DNA of 64,000 bases from Piscirickettsiaceae bacterium (lineage in GTDB: Bacteria; Pseudomonadota; Gammaproteobacteria; Nitrosococcales; Methylophagaceae): the NCBI GenBank assembly GCA_024685995.1, contig JAIBDY010000003.1, forward strand, positions 20,189 through 84,188, given 5' to 3'. Made by a program: the position numbers and the translations under genes. Under the pieces are notes generated by a model, which was not told the DNA's origin, ran no database searches, and saw nothing but the letters and a program-made list of their open reading frames with translations. Below are positions 9,147-18,666 of this stretch, piece after piece. Positions within the stretch are counted from its first letter, which is position 1. Every line of letters begins with the position of its first letter.

Positions 9147-9482
9147 ATGCCCTATTTAAATATTGTCACCAATAAACCTATTGCAGATGAAAGTAGTTTC
9201 TTAAAAGCAGCAAGCAAAGCTGTGAGCCAATCAACGGGTAAAGCTGAAACCTATGTCATGGTCAGTCTTGACACGCAACCCAGTATGTTAATGGGTGGCA
9301 GTGATGCCCCACTAGCCTTTTTAGATTATCGTGCCTTAGGCTTACCCAATGATCGCACTGCCTTCTCAGACGCACTTTGTCAGTTGATTGAAGATCAGTT
9401 AAACATTACGGGTGATAGAATCTATATCAGTATGACTGATTCAGAGCGCCGAAACTGGGGTTGGAATCACCAAACCTTCTAA
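9147..9482 (+). CDS. MIF-like phenylpyruvate tautomerase family protein
   Basis: The 111-residue protein starts MPYLNIVTNKP, placing Pro directly after Met as the catalytic N-terminal base of the tautomerase/MIF superfamily. Family features include KAVSQSTGKAETYVMVSL and the C-terminal RIYISMTDSERRNWGWNHQTF, matching MIF/D-dopachrome tautomerases in length (110-118). It would interconvert keto and enol forms of phenylpyruvate-like compounds; the natural substrate in bacteria is unclear. CCAGGAG sits before ATG 9147, so I reject the start at 9126, which would bury the catalytic Pro. Confidence 0.93.
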   Translation: MPYLNIVTNKPIADESSFLKAASKAVSQSTGKAETYVMVSLDTQPSMLMGGSDAPLAFLDYRALGLPNDRTAFSDALCQLIEDQLNITGDRIYISMTDSERRNWGWNHQTF

Positions 9483-9539
9483 TGCTTCAGCCAAACACAG
9501 TACTTTTCCTTCACCGTTTTATAGGATGTCACACCGCAC

Positions 9540-11252
9540 ATGCGTAGCTCACAAGTTCTCATTGCCACATTAAAAGAAACCCCTGCTGATGCAGAAATCG
9601 TTAGTCATCAGTTAATGCTCCGCGCGGGTCTGATTCGCCGCTTGGCATCAGGCTTATACACTTGGCTACCAATGGGATTGAAAGTGTTACGTAAAGCCGA
9701 AGCAATTGTTCGCGAAGAAATGGCCAATGCTGGTGCTCAAGAACTACTCATGCCTTCGATACAACCTGCTGAACTATGGCAAGAAAGTCAACGTTGGGAC
9801 AAGTATGGGCCAGAATTACTTCGTATTCATGATCGCCATAACCGTGAATTTTGTTACGGCCCAACACATGAAGAAGTGATTACCGATTTAGTGCGCCAAG
9901 AAATTCGTAGCTATAAACAACTACCCATTACTTTTTATCAAATCCAAACTAAATTTCGTGATGAGATTCGGCCGCGATTTGGCTTAATGCGTGCGCGTGA
10001 GTTTTTGATGAAAGACGCATATTCATTCCATCTTGATCACGCGTCGCTACAACAAACTTATGATGATATGTTTGCTGCTTACACACGCATATTTGAACGT
10101 ATGGGCCTAGACTTCCGCCCTGTTCAAGCTGATACCGGTAGTATTGGCGGTAACGCTTCCCACGAATTCCATGTACTGGCAAGTTCTGGGGAAGATGCCA
10201 TCGCCTTTAGTAATAAAGGTCAATATGCCGCTAATATCGAATTAGCCGAGGCCATCACCCCGCTTGCTGAGCGACCCGCCCCCTCAGCTACGATGACAAC
10301 CGTCGACACCCCTGGGCAACATACAATAGAACAAGTGTGTCAATTCATGAATGTCACCGCAGCACAATGCGTCAAAACCTTATTAGTCGAAGGTGTTGAG
10401 GCAGATACGGTGGTGGCGCTCGTCGTACGTGGTGATCATGATCTCAATGAAATCAAAGCTGAAAAACATCCGCTTGTCGCTTCCCCGCTTACTTTCGCGA
10501 CCCCCGAACAAGTCACCGAAGCCTGTGGCGCTAATATTGGCTCAGTAGGTCCTGTCGGACTCACAATTCCTGTTCTTGTTGATCGTGCCGCGGCACAAAT
10601 CGCTGATTTTATCTGTGGAGCCAACCGACATGAACAACATCTATCTGGCGTCAACTGGGCTCGAGATCTACCCGAAGCAGAAGTGGCAGACTTACGTAAT
10701 GTTGTTGCTGGCGATCCCAGCCCTGATGGTGAAGGCACATTAGAAATTGCCCGTGGTATTGAAGTCGGCCACATCTTCCAGCTTGGTGATAATTACAGTC
10801 AAAAACTCAATGCCAATGTCTTAGCTGAATCAGGTAAATCACAAGTTCTCACTATGGGTTGTTATGGTATTGGTGTTTCACGGGTCGTTGCGGCGGCGAT
10901 TGAGCAACATCATGATGACCGCGGCATAATATGGCCATTAGCCTTAGCGCCTTTCCAAGTCGTGTTAGTCCCTGTCAATGCACATAAGTCTGTTCGATTA
11001 CGCGAAGCGGCTGAAGCGATGTATCAACAGCTCCTTAATGCGGGTTTTGATATCTTATTTGATGACCGTGGGCAACGACCTGGCGTTGCATTTGCTGATA
11101 TGGACTTGATTGGAATTCCGCACCGACTTATCCTGGGTGAACGTGGCTTAGACAATGGCGTAGTAGAATATAAATGTCGTGCAGATGGCAGCGAAGCAGA
11201 GTTTGCTATTGACGATGTCATCGCACAACTTACCCAGAGATTGACGGCTTGA
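9540..11252 (+). CDS. proS: Prolyl-tRNA synthetase
   Basis: The 570-residue class II synthetase attaches proline to tRNA-Pro. The bacterial-type architecture is visible: the catalytic core starts with [32 protein letters not shown], motif 2 is around [27 protein letters not shown], the inserted editing (INS) domain spans about residues 230-400, motif 3 is [18 protein letters not shown], and the anticodon-binding domain is C-terminal. The length matches E. coli ProS (572). It is followed eight bases later by fumarase. Confidence 0.98.
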   Translation: MRSSQVLIATLKETPADAEIVSHQLMLRAGLIRRLASGLYTWLPMGLKVLRKAEAIVREEMANAGAQELLMPSIQPAELWQESQRWDKYGPELLRIHDRHNREFCYGPTHEEVITDLVRQEIRSYKQLPITFYQIQTKFRDEIRPRFGLMRAREFLMKDAYSFHLDHASLQQTYDDMFAAYTRIFERMGLDFRPVQADTGSIGGNASHEFHVLASSGEDAIAFSNKGQYAANIELAEAITPLAERPAPSATMTTVDTPGQHTIEQVCQFMNVTAAQCVKTLLVEGVEADTVVALVVRGDHDLNEIKAEKHPLVASPLTFATPEQVTEACGANIGSVGPVGLTIPVLVDRAAAQIADFICGANRHEQHLSGVNWARDLPEAEVADLRNVVAGDPSPDGEGTLEIARGIEVGHIFQLGDNYSQKLNANVLAESGKSQVLTMGCYGIGVSRVVAAAIEQHHDDRGIIWPLALAPFQVVLVPVNAHKSVRLREAAEAMYQQLLNAGFDILFDDRGQRPGVAFADMDLIGIPHRLILGERGLDNGVVEYKCRADGSEAEFAIDDVIAQLTQRLTA

Positions 11253-11259
11253 TACCAAT

Positions 11260-12789
11260 ATGACTGTGATTAACAAAAAAGACTTTATTGATAGCATTGC
11301 CGATGCCTTGCAGTTTATCGCTTGCTACCACCCCAAAGACTTTATCCAAGCCATGTCTGCCGCTTATGAGAAGGAACAATCAGCCGCGGCCAAAGATGCG
11401 ATTGCACAAATACTGATCAACTCCCGTATGTGCGCCGAAGATAAGCGTCCTATTTGTCAGGACACAGGCATCGTCAATGTCTTTATTAAGGTTGGGATGT
11501 CCGTGCAATGGGACAGCGATCAAAGTCTAGAGGATATGGTGAATGAAGGTGTCCGTCGTGCTTATACTCACCCTGATAATATCTTACGCGCGTCGATTGT
11601 CAGCGATCCTATCGGTTCACGCCAAAATACCAAAGACAACACCCCTGCAGTGATTTATAGTGAGGTCGTGTTGGGCGACAAAGTCGAGATTCATATCGCG
11701 GCCAAAGGGGCCGGATCTGAAAATAAAGCCAAATTCACAGTGCTCAATCCCACAGATAATTTAGTTGATTGGATTTTAGAAACCATCCCTAAAATGGGCG
11801 CGGGTTGGTGTCCACCCGGCATGATTGGCATTGGGGTGGGTGGCACAGCAGAAAAAGCCATGTTAATGGCCAAAGAATCTTTAATGGCACCGATTGATAT
11901 ACAGGCTTTAATTGAACGTGGTCCAGTAACCGCAGCAGAAAAGCTACGCATTGAATTGTATGACAAAATAAACCAACTGGGTATCGGTGCCCAAGGTCTT
12001 GGTGGTCTGACAACGGTATTGGATGTCAAAGTCAGTGATTATCCAACCCACGCCGCTTCTTTACCTGTGGCGCTGATTCCGAACTGTGCCGCTACCCGCC
12101 ATTGTCATTTCCAGTTGGATGGCTCCGGGCCTGCCGAGTTCACTCCGCCCGCCTTGTCAGATTGGCCAGATATCACATGGCAAGCCGCTGCGAATACCCG
12201 CCATATCAATCTAGATACTGTCACTGCAGAAGAGGTTAAAACTTGGCTTCCTGGTGATACCTTATTACTTACAGGACACCTATTGACTGGCCGAGACGCA
12301 GCACATAAAAAAATTGCCGATCTCTTTGCCACTCAACAACCCTTGCCTGACTCTTTAGATTTCCACGGGCGCTTTATTTATTATGTCGGCCCTGTCGATC
12401 CCGTTAAACAAGAAATTGTCGGACCTGCTGGCCCGACCACCGCTACACGCATGGATAAATTCACCGACATCATGTTAGGACAAGCTGGGCTATTGGGCAT
12501 GATAGGCAAAGCAGAACGTGGACCAGAAGCGATTGCGGCTATCAAGAAACACCGTTCTGTCTCTTTAATCGCCGTCGGTGGCTCTGCTTACTTGGTTTCA
12601 AAAGCGATTAAATCTGCCCGTATTGTGGCATTTGAAGAATTGGGTATGGAAGCGATTAGAGAATTCTATGTCGAAAATATGCCCGTGACCGTCGCAGTCG
12701 ACAGCTTAGGTCAATCAGTGCATGAATCTGGCCCCAAAGAATGGCGTCAGCGGATCGCCGATATCTCGTTTAACAAACCTCACTCATAA
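11260..12789 (+). CDS. fumA: Fumarate hydratase class I
   Basis: The 509-residue enzyme converts fumarate to L-malate in the TCA cycle using an oxygen-sensitive [4Fe-4S] cluster. It has the class I two-domain form: an alpha part with MCAEDKRPICQDTGIVNVFIKVG and GAGSENKAKF, and a beta part with the GPTTATRMDKFTDIML and GKAERGPEAIAAIKK blocks. The class I family is fused in this form in E. coli FumA/FumB (548 residues). It lies eight bases after proS and 17 before the CopD-like gene, so these may form one transcript. Confidence 0.95.
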   Translation: MTVINKKDFIDSIADALQFIACYHPKDFIQAMSAAYEKEQSAAAKDAIAQILINSRMCAEDKRPICQDTGIVNVFIKVGMSVQWDSDQSLEDMVNEGVRRAYTHPDNILRASIVSDPIGSRQNTKDNTPAVIYSEVVLGDKVEIHIAAKGAGSENKAKFTVLNPTDNLVDWILETIPKMGAGWCPPGMIGIGVGGTAEKAMLMAKESLMAPIDIQALIERGPVTAAEKLRIELYDKINQLGIGAQGLGGLTTVLDVKVSDYPTHAASLPVALIPNCAATRHCHFQLDGSGPAEFTPPALSDWPDITWQAAANTRHINLDTVTAEEVKTWLPGDTLLLTGHLLTGRDAAHKKIADLFATQQPLPDSLDFHGRFIYYVGPVDPVKQEIVGPAGPTTATRMDKFTDIMLGQAGLLGMIGKAERGPEAIAAIKKHRSVSLIAVGGSAYLVSKAIKSARIVAFEELGMEAIREFYVENMPVTVAVDSLGQSVHESGPKEWRQRIADISFNKPHS

Positions 12790-12806
12790 GCATTTCAGGA
12801 GTTATC

Positions 12807-13256
12807 ATGCTTGCCATTACATTTCATTTATTAGCCGCAGTTATTTGGGTTGGCGGTATGTTTTTCGCTTATATGGCATTACGTCCGGCAGCAGGTGTGC
12901 TAGAACCACCGATGCGACTGACACTGTGGTCTCGTACCTTTAAGCGCTTTTTCCCTTGGGTTTGGCTGTCAGCCATCACACTTTTTGCCACTGGTTTTTG
13001 GTTAATCAAGCTTTATGGTGGCATGGGTGCCGTGGGTCCGCATGTTCATATTATGTTATTGATTGCAATCATTATGATGCTGATGTTTATGCATGTGTTT
13101 TTTGCCCCTCATAAAAGATTAGGGCGCGCTGTTGAAAACCAAGACTGGGCTGCTGCTGCGAAAGATCTAAACCAAATTCGCTTATTGATTTCTATCAACT
13201 TAATGCTCGGTCTTCTTGTGACGGTCGTCGGCAGTGCAGGCCAATATTATCTTTAA
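12807..13256 (+). CDS. CopD-family membrane protein
   Basis: This 149-residue protein has four predicted transmembrane helices. It opens with HLLAAVIWVGGMFFAYMALRP, the histidine-containing first helix typical of the CopD/DUF2269-like family. A conserved-looking His occurs in each later helix region (HVHIMLLIAI, MHVFFAPHK). Related proteins are linked to copper import or are uncharacterised cytochrome b561-like membrane proteins; copper transport is not demonstrated here. CAGGAG precedes ATG 12807. The 3' end is followed closely by the lytic transglycosylase gene. Confidence 0.82.
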   Translation: MLAITFHLLAAVIWVGGMFFAYMALRPAAGVLEPPMRLTLWSRTFKRFFPWVWLSAITLFATGFWLIKLYGGMGAVGPHVHIMLLIAIIMMLMFMHVFFAPHKRLGRAVENQDWAAAAKDLNQIRLLISINLMLGLLVTVVGSAGQYYL

Positions 13257-13266
13257 TCATGACTTG

Positions 13267-13950
13267 ATGCTGTGGAAAGTTGTCTTCCTCAGCTTGATTC
13301 TGCCATCGCTAAGCTTCGCTGCCGACAACATCCAACGTAGTGAAGGTCACGATGGCATTATCGAGTTTAGTAATATCAGCCCTAAACAACACAAGACGAC
13401 GAAACAAACCATTATCTACAAGTACCCAGCATCAGATGATATTCCCACGTTTACCAATCAAAAACCTCAACATATTGCCTCATTCGAAGTATTGAGATTT
13501 GACTGTTATGCCTGTCATCCTGACTCAACTGTCGATTGGTATAAGGTTAAGCTCAATCTTACTGCGTATTCTGCTCCTGTGGATCAGGCCGCTAAGAAAC
13601 ATCAAGTCGACCCCGCCTTATTGCGCGCCTTAATTCATGCCGAATCGGCCTTCAATGCCAATGCTTTATCTCATCAAGGCGCACAAGGCCTTATGCAACT
13701 GATGCCAGAGACAGCAAACGAATTAGGGGTTCAGAATGCATTAGACCCCAAACAGAATATTTTGGGTGGTGCGCAATATATAGCCCAACTACTCAAACAG
13801 TTTAAGGGGGATATTAAGCTAGCAACAGCCGCTTATAATGCCGGTCCCAATGCTGTAAAAAAATATAGTGGCATTCCACCTTATAAAGAAACAGAAGTCT
13901 ACGTCGAACGGGTCGGGATTTTGCTTCAACGATATCAAGAGGTGCTTTAA
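13267..13950 (+). CDS. Periplasmic lytic transglycosylase (SLT domain) with CxxCH
   Basis: The 227-residue protein has a signal peptide (cleavage near SFA-A/D, residues 18-20) and an SLT transglycosylase domain from about residue 100 to the end. The catalytic Glu126 is in ALIHAESAFN; the motifs GLMQLMPETA and AAYNAGPNAVKKY confirm the family. Such enzymes cleave murein glycan strands to 1,6-anhydromuropeptides. Between signal peptide and SLT domain is FDCYACHP: Cys80 and Cys83 are a family feature as I recall it, while the following His84 makes a formal CxxCH heme-attachment motif. A GTG at 13234 is in frame but overlaps the previous gene; ATG 13267 is preferred because it places the signal peptide at the N-terminus. 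Confidence 0.9.
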   Translation: MLWKVVFLSLILPSLSFAADNIQRSEGHDGIIEFSNISPKQHKTTKQTIIYKYPASDDIPTFTNQKPQHIASFEVLRFDCYACHPDSTVDWYKVKLNLTAYSAPVDQAAKKHQVDPALLRALIHAESAFNANALSHQGAQGLMQLMPETANELGVQNALDPKQNILGGAQYIAQLLKQFKGDIKLATAAYNAGPNAVKKYSGIPPYKETEVYVERVGILLQRYQEVL

Positions 13951-13952
13951 CC

Positions 13953-14225
13953 ATGAAAAGCATCAAAAAATTTCTGGCTGAAAATGATAATCTTACCCAT
14001 TCCACCATGCAAAAGATCTCCTCTCATGTCCAACGACGACAAGGTGATTGGGTTTTCAATACCGTACTCGTCCAAGACCAAGACATACCGTTTAAATACA
14101 AACGCAAGAAAATCTACAAATCGCTACAAGGCGCTCGGGTTGATATTATCTATTACCCAGCTACCGAAACCATTGCTGGCATGGAATTCGAATATATGAA
14201 AGTAGTGAAAATCAATATTTCCTAA
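13953..14225 (+). CDS. Hypothetical 90-residue protein
   Basis: I do not recognise this family. The ORF starts two bases after the transglycosylase stop and is followed after 40 bases by the HugZ-like gene, so it sits inside an apparent operon. The product is basic, with no signal peptide or membrane helix; it ends in a short beta-rich-looking segment (MEFEYMKVVKINIS). It contains a Lys/Arg-rich centre (PFKYKRKKIYKS). Codon use looks like that of its neighbours, which supports a real gene. Confidence 0.7.
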   Translation: MKSIKKFLAENDNLTHSTMQKISSHVQRRQGDWVFNTVLVQDQDIPFKYKRKKIYKSLQGARVDIIYYPATETIAGMEFEYMKVVKINIS

Positions 14226-14265
14226 ACGTTGCTAGCCACCTCTCCGCAAAGCTTAAGGACATAAT

Positions 14266-14976
14266 ATGAGTAAAGCCGACCAAGCAGCACAACAAGCACG
14301 TCGCTTATTTAACACTCGCTGCAATGGCGTGTTGAGCACGCATTCAGTGGACCTGCCCGGCTACCCTTTTGGTTCTATCACACCCTATTGCCTAAACCGT
14401 GAAGGGGAAGCTGTGATTTTAATCAGCAGCATCGCCCAACATACTCGTAATATCTTAGCCAATGAAAAAGTGTCCTTAATCGCCTTTGATGACCAAGCCG
14501 ATGATAGCCAAGCCGCCGAGCGGATCACTTACATCGGTAATGCCATTGCAATAGATGATGACGCCATGGCTGAGCGCTACTATCGCTTTTACCCCAAGTC
14601 ACGACATTATCATCGAACCCATGACTTTAACTTCTATAAGATTGAATTCGTTAGCGTTCGCTATATCGGTGGCTTTGGTGAAATTTACTGGTTAGACAAA
14701 ACAGATTTCCTGAAACCCAATCCTTTTAGTTTTGAAGCGGAAGCCGGGATGATTGCTCATATGAATACAGATCATCAAGATGCAATAAATCATTATTGTG
14801 CTGTATTTAATATTGGTTATGAGACAAGCCAGCTTCCTAGCTTAGCGGCTATTGATAGTGAAGGCTTTTATCTACGTGTTGCTGGTCGACTGCATCGATT
14901 ACCATTTGATCATGCTGTACATAGCGCAATGGAAGTCAGACAAGCGTTCGTAGATTTGGCTAGTAGACCGATATAG
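14266..14976 (+). CDS. HugZ-like heme utilisation / PNPOx-fold FMN-binding family protein
   Basis: The 236-residue protein has an N-terminal split beta-barrel domain of the pyridoxamine-phosphate-oxidase-like type (RRLFNTRCNGVLSTHSVDLPGYPFGSITPY, then NPRVSL-like NEKVSLIAFD) and a C-terminal DUF2470 domain (AEAGMIAHMNTDHQDAINHYC). This two-domain form is the HugZ/HutZ family, some of which bind or degrade heme. AAGGA precedes the ATG. A role in heme breakdown is a family inference; no heme uptake genes are adjacent. Confidence 0.85.
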   Translation: MSKADQAAQQARRLFNTRCNGVLSTHSVDLPGYPFGSITPYCLNREGEAVILISSIAQHTRNILANEKVSLIAFDDQADDSQAAERITYIGNAIAIDDDAMAERYYRFYPKSRHYHRTHDFNFYKIEFVSVRYIGGFGEIYWLDKTDFLKPNPFSFEAEAGMIAHMNTDHQDAINHYCAVFNIGYETSQLPSLAAIDSEGFYLRVAGRLHRLPFDHAVHSAMEVRQAFVDLASRPI

Positions 14977-15039
14977 TGTGGTCAAAGCGTCTGGGTACAC
15001 GGCTATAAAGGGCTCAATCAAAAAAGGTAAGCGAACACG

Positions 15040-16206
15040 ATGGAAACTACCTCCTCCTCTCTCTTAACACTGGGGGCCATTCTTTTATTGGGCTTACTCA
15101 CGGCTGAATTGGCTCGCCGTACTTTCTTGCCTCGGGTTACCCTTTTACTCATTTTTGGTATCGCCATTGGTCGCAGCGGCTTTGACCTTATCCCTGCCAT
15201 CTTTAGCCAACATTTTGAACAAATTGCCGATCTCACATTACTCATGGTCGGTTTTTTACTCGGCGGCAAGCTCACGAAAACAAGCATGGCGAATTCTGCT
15301 TACCAAACCGTAGGGATCTCTATCAGTGCAGCTTTATTTACGACCTTGTTGGTTAGCTTAACCCTCATTTTCCTCGGGCTAAAACTCGAAATTGCCATCA
15401 TCTTAGGTTGTATTGCTGCTGCCACCGATCCTGTCGTCATCGTTGACATCATTGCAGAAACAAAAACGAAAAATAAGTTTAGTAAATTATTATTGACTAT
15501 CGTTGCGCTCGACGATATCTGGGCATTAATATTATTTGCATTTGGCCTAACGTTGGTATCCGCGTTAAATGGTCATAGCATAAACGCTAGTTTTATGGTC
15601 GTTGCCTTACAAGAAATTGTCGGCGCATTGTTGCTAGGTATTGTTATCGGTCTACCAGCGGCATACTTAACTGGACGTATCAAATCTGGACAGCCGATGT
15701 TGACAGAAGCGTTGGGCATTGTTTTTCTGTGTGGTGGAATCGCCATGTGGTTCGAAGTGTCTTATTTAATTGCCGCAATGACGATGGGTGCCGTGATTGC
15801 GAATACGGCAAAACATCATCATTATCCGTTTCACGCAATTGAAGGCATTGAATCACAATTCATGCTGGTTTTCTTTATCTTAGCCGGCGCCACACTTGAA
15901 GTCAGCACACTCAACACCATTGGTCTTATGGGACTTGTTTATATTGCGAGTCGACTCGTAGGTAAATACCTCGGCGCCAAACTAGGCGCACATCTTACCC
16001 GAACCGATCCGATCACAAAGCGCCAGATCGGCACAGCCTTATTCCCGCAAGCTGGGGTGGCGATAGGCATGGCATTAGTTGCGACCTATCAGTTTCCAGA
16101 ATATCACCAAACCTTGTTACCTATTGCTATCAGCACCACCATTTTCTTTGAAATTCTCGGACCGGTTTTCACTCGCTTATCCATTCAGAAATCTACTCAG
16201 CTGTGA
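15040..16206 (+). CDS. Monovalent cation:proton antiporter (CPA superfamily)
   Basis: The 388-residue protein has about eleven to twelve transmembrane segments. It carries ATDPVVIVDII in the discontinuous helix and ALDDIWALILF, a double-Asp motif typical of electrogenic CPA2-type exchangers (NapA-like). Conserved FLLGGKL and FFILAGATLEV stretches also fit. It would exchange Na+ or K+ for protons at the inner membrane; the ion is not resolvable. It lacks C-terminal RCK/TrkA-N regulatory domains found in KefB/C. No operon partner is obvious. Confidence 0.88.
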   Translation: METTSSSLLTLGAILLLGLLTAELARRTFLPRVTLLLIFGIAIGRSGFDLIPAIFSQHFEQIADLTLLMVGFLLGGKLTKTSMANSAYQTVGISISAALFTTLLVSLTLIFLGLKLEIAIILGCIAAATDPVVIVDIIAETKTKNKFSKLLLTIVALDDIWALILFAFGLTLVSALNGHSINASFMVVALQEIVGALLLGIVIGLPAAYLTGRIKSGQPMLTEALGIVFLCGGIAMWFEVSYLIAAMTMGAVIANTAKHHHYPFHAIEGIESQFMLVFFILAGATLEVSTLNTIGLMGLVYIASRLVGKYLGAKLGAHLTRTDPITKRQIGTALFPQAGVAIGMALVATYQFPEYHQTLLPIAISTTIFFEILGPVFTRLSIQKSTQL

Positions 16207-16250
16207 CAACGCCCTTTCAGGCTTGTGTCAAAATTGATTTATCGGTTACT

Positions 16251-16336
16251 ATTGAATTGTGCTTTACTGGCAGCGACTGTAACCATAAAAGAGATTGAAT
16301 TGTGCTTTACTGGCAGCGACTGTAACCATAAAAGAG
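16251..16336. repeat. Perfect 43-bp tandem duplication in a leader
   Basis: Positions 16251-16293 are repeated exactly at 16294-16336. The second copy ends ten bases before the cytochrome gene start at 16347, so each unit could carry promoter or leader elements of that gene. The two copies are identical, which suggests a recent duplication or active maintenance. Confidence 0.95.
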
Positions 16337-16346
16337 AGCGTATACA

Positions 16347-16775
16347 ATGATTAACAAACACTATATCCTCGCCTCAATACTACTCATTTTTATCGGCAAA
16401 CCTGCCATGGCCGATGAGGATCCGAGACAAATGGTCGAGTTGCCCAAGATGATGCAACAACACATGATGGCCAATATGCGTGATCATTTGGTCACGATCA
16501 ATGAAATACTGATTCACATGTCAAATGATCGACTAGATGAAGCAGCAGAACTAGCAGAGTCGCGCCTAGGTATGAGCTCATTGAAATCGCATAAAGCTAG
16601 TCATATGGCTAAGTTCATGCCTGAAGGCATGCAACAGATAGGGAGTGGTATGCATCGGGCAGCGAGCCGCTTTGCACTCAAAGTACAGGAAGGTGATCCC
16701 TTACCCGCTTATAGAGTCCTATCAGAAGTCACTAGTTCTTGTGTTGCTTGTCACTCGGCTTATCGTATTCACTGA
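16347..16775 (+). CDS. Cytochrome c'-like periplasmic protein
   Basis: The 142-residue protein has a signal peptide (cleavage after PAMA, residue 22) and an all-helical body. A C-terminal heme c motif CVACHSAYRIH lies in the last eleven residues. A CxxCHxxYR tail at the end of a four-helix bundle is the mark of the cytochrome c' / cytochrome c-556 group, which bind NO or CO or carry electrons. The N-terminal part is Met-rich (LPKMMQQHMMANM). The sequence around it contains no obvious partner. The leader carries the 43-bp tandem repeat. Confidence 0.85.
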   Translation: MINKHYILASILLIFIGKPAMADEDPRQMVELPKMMQQHMMANMRDHLVTINEILIHMSNDRLDEAAELAESRLGMSSLKSHKASHMAKFMPEGMQQIGSGMHRAASRFALKVQEGDPLPAYRVLSEVTSSCVACHSAYRIH

Positions 16776-16975
16776 TGTCAGCACTACTTCATGATGGCTT
16801 GGTTCAGCAACACAAACGATTATTTAACCTGTATCGGATTATCAGAAACCAGCTGAAAAATGTTCGACTATTCACTCTGCACCAAACTTAGTTTTTTATT
16901 CCTATAGAAAGTACGATATCTGTGTTGAGTTTTAACGCTGTCAGCACAAGCCATTAAAAACACAAGATACAACAG

Positions 16976-17875
16976 ATGACTAAACTGGATTTTGATTTCA
17001 ATTTTAAAGACATTGTCGAACTGGCGACCGATGTCATTATCGTCACCAAAGCATTTCCAATCAATGCACCAGGCCCTGAAATAGTCTATGTCAACAAAGC
17101 ATTTACAGACTTAACTGGCTACAGCAAAGAAGAAGCGTTGGGTGACAATCCACGCATTCTACAATCAAGCGATACCGACGAAGAAACAAAGAAAATCATT
17201 CGGCATGGATTAGAACAACAAGTGCCCGTAAGGGTAACTATCAAGAATTACACTAAATCTGGGCAGGAATATTGGCTTGATTTGAGTATAGTACCTTTAA
17301 AAAATGCGCAAGGTATTTTGACCCATTTTGTTGCTATTGAACGTGATGCAACTGAGCAAAAAGAAAATGAAGAAAAGCTTGAGAGATTATCAAGAACGGA
17401 TCCATTAACAGGATTACTCAATAGGAGATCCTTTGACGAACTTATCAAGAATGAGCTGATGCGCTTTAGACGCTGTGGTGAGGTATATTCAGTTCTCATG
17501 CTCGATATAGACCACTTTAAGCGCATAAATGATAACTATGGCCATTCAACGGGTGATCATGCCATTCAAGCTATCACTCGAGCCTGCGAATCCAATTTGA
17601 GGGTGTACGATAAGATGGCTAGAATCGGTGGCGAAGAATTTTGTGTGCTGTTACCCAAGACCAATAAAAATCTTGCCTATACCGTAGCAGAAAAATTAAG
17701 AGAAGTGATCGGGCAGACCTCGATACCGACAAGCGAGGGAGCGACTTCGCTAACCATCAGCATTGGTGTCTCTGAAGTTGACAATACCGACCCTGACCAT
17801 TATACAACTTTGAAGAGAGCAGATAAGCTTTTGTACAAAGCGAAGAAAGCTGGACGTAATAAGGTGTGTCTCTAA
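16976..17875 (+). CDS. PAS-GGDEF diguanylate cyclase
   Basis: The 299-residue cytoplasmic protein has an N-terminal PAS domain (about residues 10-130, with GYSKEEALGDNPRILQSS and YWLDLSIVPL) and a GGDEF domain (about 138-299). The active site is intact as RIGGEEF, and RVYD five residues earlier fits the RxxD inhibitory I-site. It should therefore make cyclic-di-GMP under product feedback. The PAS resembles LOV domains, but the flavin-binding Cys of GxNCRFLQ is replaced by Pro, so blue-light photochemistry is unlikely. No transmembrane segment or receiver domain is present. Confidence 0.95.
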   Translation: MTKLDFDFNFKDIVELATDVIIVTKAFPINAPGPEIVYVNKAFTDLTGYSKEEALGDNPRILQSSDTDEETKKIIRHGLEQQVPVRVTIKNYTKSGQEYWLDLSIVPLKNAQGILTHFVAIERDATEQKENEEKLERLSRTDPLTGLLNRRSFDELIKNELMRFRRCGEVYSVLMLDIDHFKRINDNYGHSTGDHAIQAITRACESNLRVYDKMARIGGEEFCVLLPKTNKNLAYTVAEKLREVIGQTSIPTSEGATSLTISIGVSEVDNTDPDHYTTLKRADKLLYKAKKAGRNKVCL

Positions 17876-18018
17876 GTTACTTTATTTTTGTATGCACATC
17901 GCCCTTATGTGCATTCACTAAAAACAAATGGGCTTCTCTTCCAATTTAACAATAGCAATGCTTTATGATTAACAATCAATAATATACAACAGCTATTAAC
18001 TAATCAAAAAAGCCAACT

Positions 18019-18666
18019 ATGCCAATTGTCAGTATTTTTATCGTTTTCTTTATCTCTGCGTGTTCGTCAATGCAACAAGGGCAAACGCAGCATAACGTCT
18101 CAGATATCCCACAGCCTAATCGTTATGAGATACTGCTTGATCGTGTCAAAAAACAACCCGATCTCGCATCAATCATCGCATTGAGACAAGTGTCTATTTT
18201 AAGCGATCGTTACCCCATCAACACCACAACCGAACAAACATTGAACCAGCAATTGTTTAAGGCATTAGCCAATGGTAACTGGTCGTTGTGCCTTGAGAAG
18301 GCTAACGCCCTATTAGCGCACAATTACATCAGCTTGAACGGCCATTATGGTGCGATGGCATGCAGTGTTGAGTCGGGTGAAATAGCGCAAGGGCAGTATC
18401 ATCAGTCATTATTAAATATGCTCTTGGAAGCCATTTGGACTACCGGTAATGGGGAATCACTTCGGTCAGCCTTTCTATCGACCAATACCATCGAAATAGA
18501 TGCGTTTATCGAGTTTCATGGTTTAGAGCTCGTCCATCGCACCCTGATGCAGAACGAAGGCAAAGTATTCGATCTAACCACACTTAAAGATCCTAAAAGT
18601 GGTGAGCAGTTCAATTGGTATTTTGAGATCAGTACCGAACACCAACACACTCAAGCCATTGACTGA
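18019..18666 (+). CDS. Hypothetical lipoprotein
   Basis: The 215-residue product begins with a short hydrophobic segment and a lipobox-like FFISACSS, placing a lipidated Cys at residue 15 and Ser at +2, compatible with outer-membrane sorting. The rest is helical-looking, with no recognised domain. Two or three Cys follow (WSLCLEKA, AMACSVES). The gene stands alone between the cyclase and a convergent ferritin-like gene, and its last codons lie within an 18-bp inverted repeat. I do not know its function. Confidence 0.75.
   Translation: MPIVSIFIVFFISACSSMQQGQTQHNVSDIPQPNRYEILLDRVKKQPDLASIIALRQVSILSDRYPINTTTEQTLNQQLFKALANGNWSLCLEKANALLAHNYISLNGHYGAMACSVESGEIAQGQYHQSLLNMLLEAIWTTGNGESLRSAFLSTNTIEIDAFIEFHGLELVHRTLMQNEGKVFDLTTLKDPKSGEQFNWYFEISTEHQHTQAID

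Noticed and set aside
16201..16237. Terminator after the antiporter gene
   Set aside because: The possible TGACA...TGTCA stem has several mismatches and no good T-run.
16251..16336. CRISPR-like or REP array
   Set aside because: Only two directly adjacent identical units without spacers; it is a tandem duplication.
17040..17370. LOV photoreceptor in the PAS-GGDEF protein
   Set aside because: The Cys needed for the flavin adduct is replaced by Pro (GDNPRILQ), so it is called a plain PAS domain.
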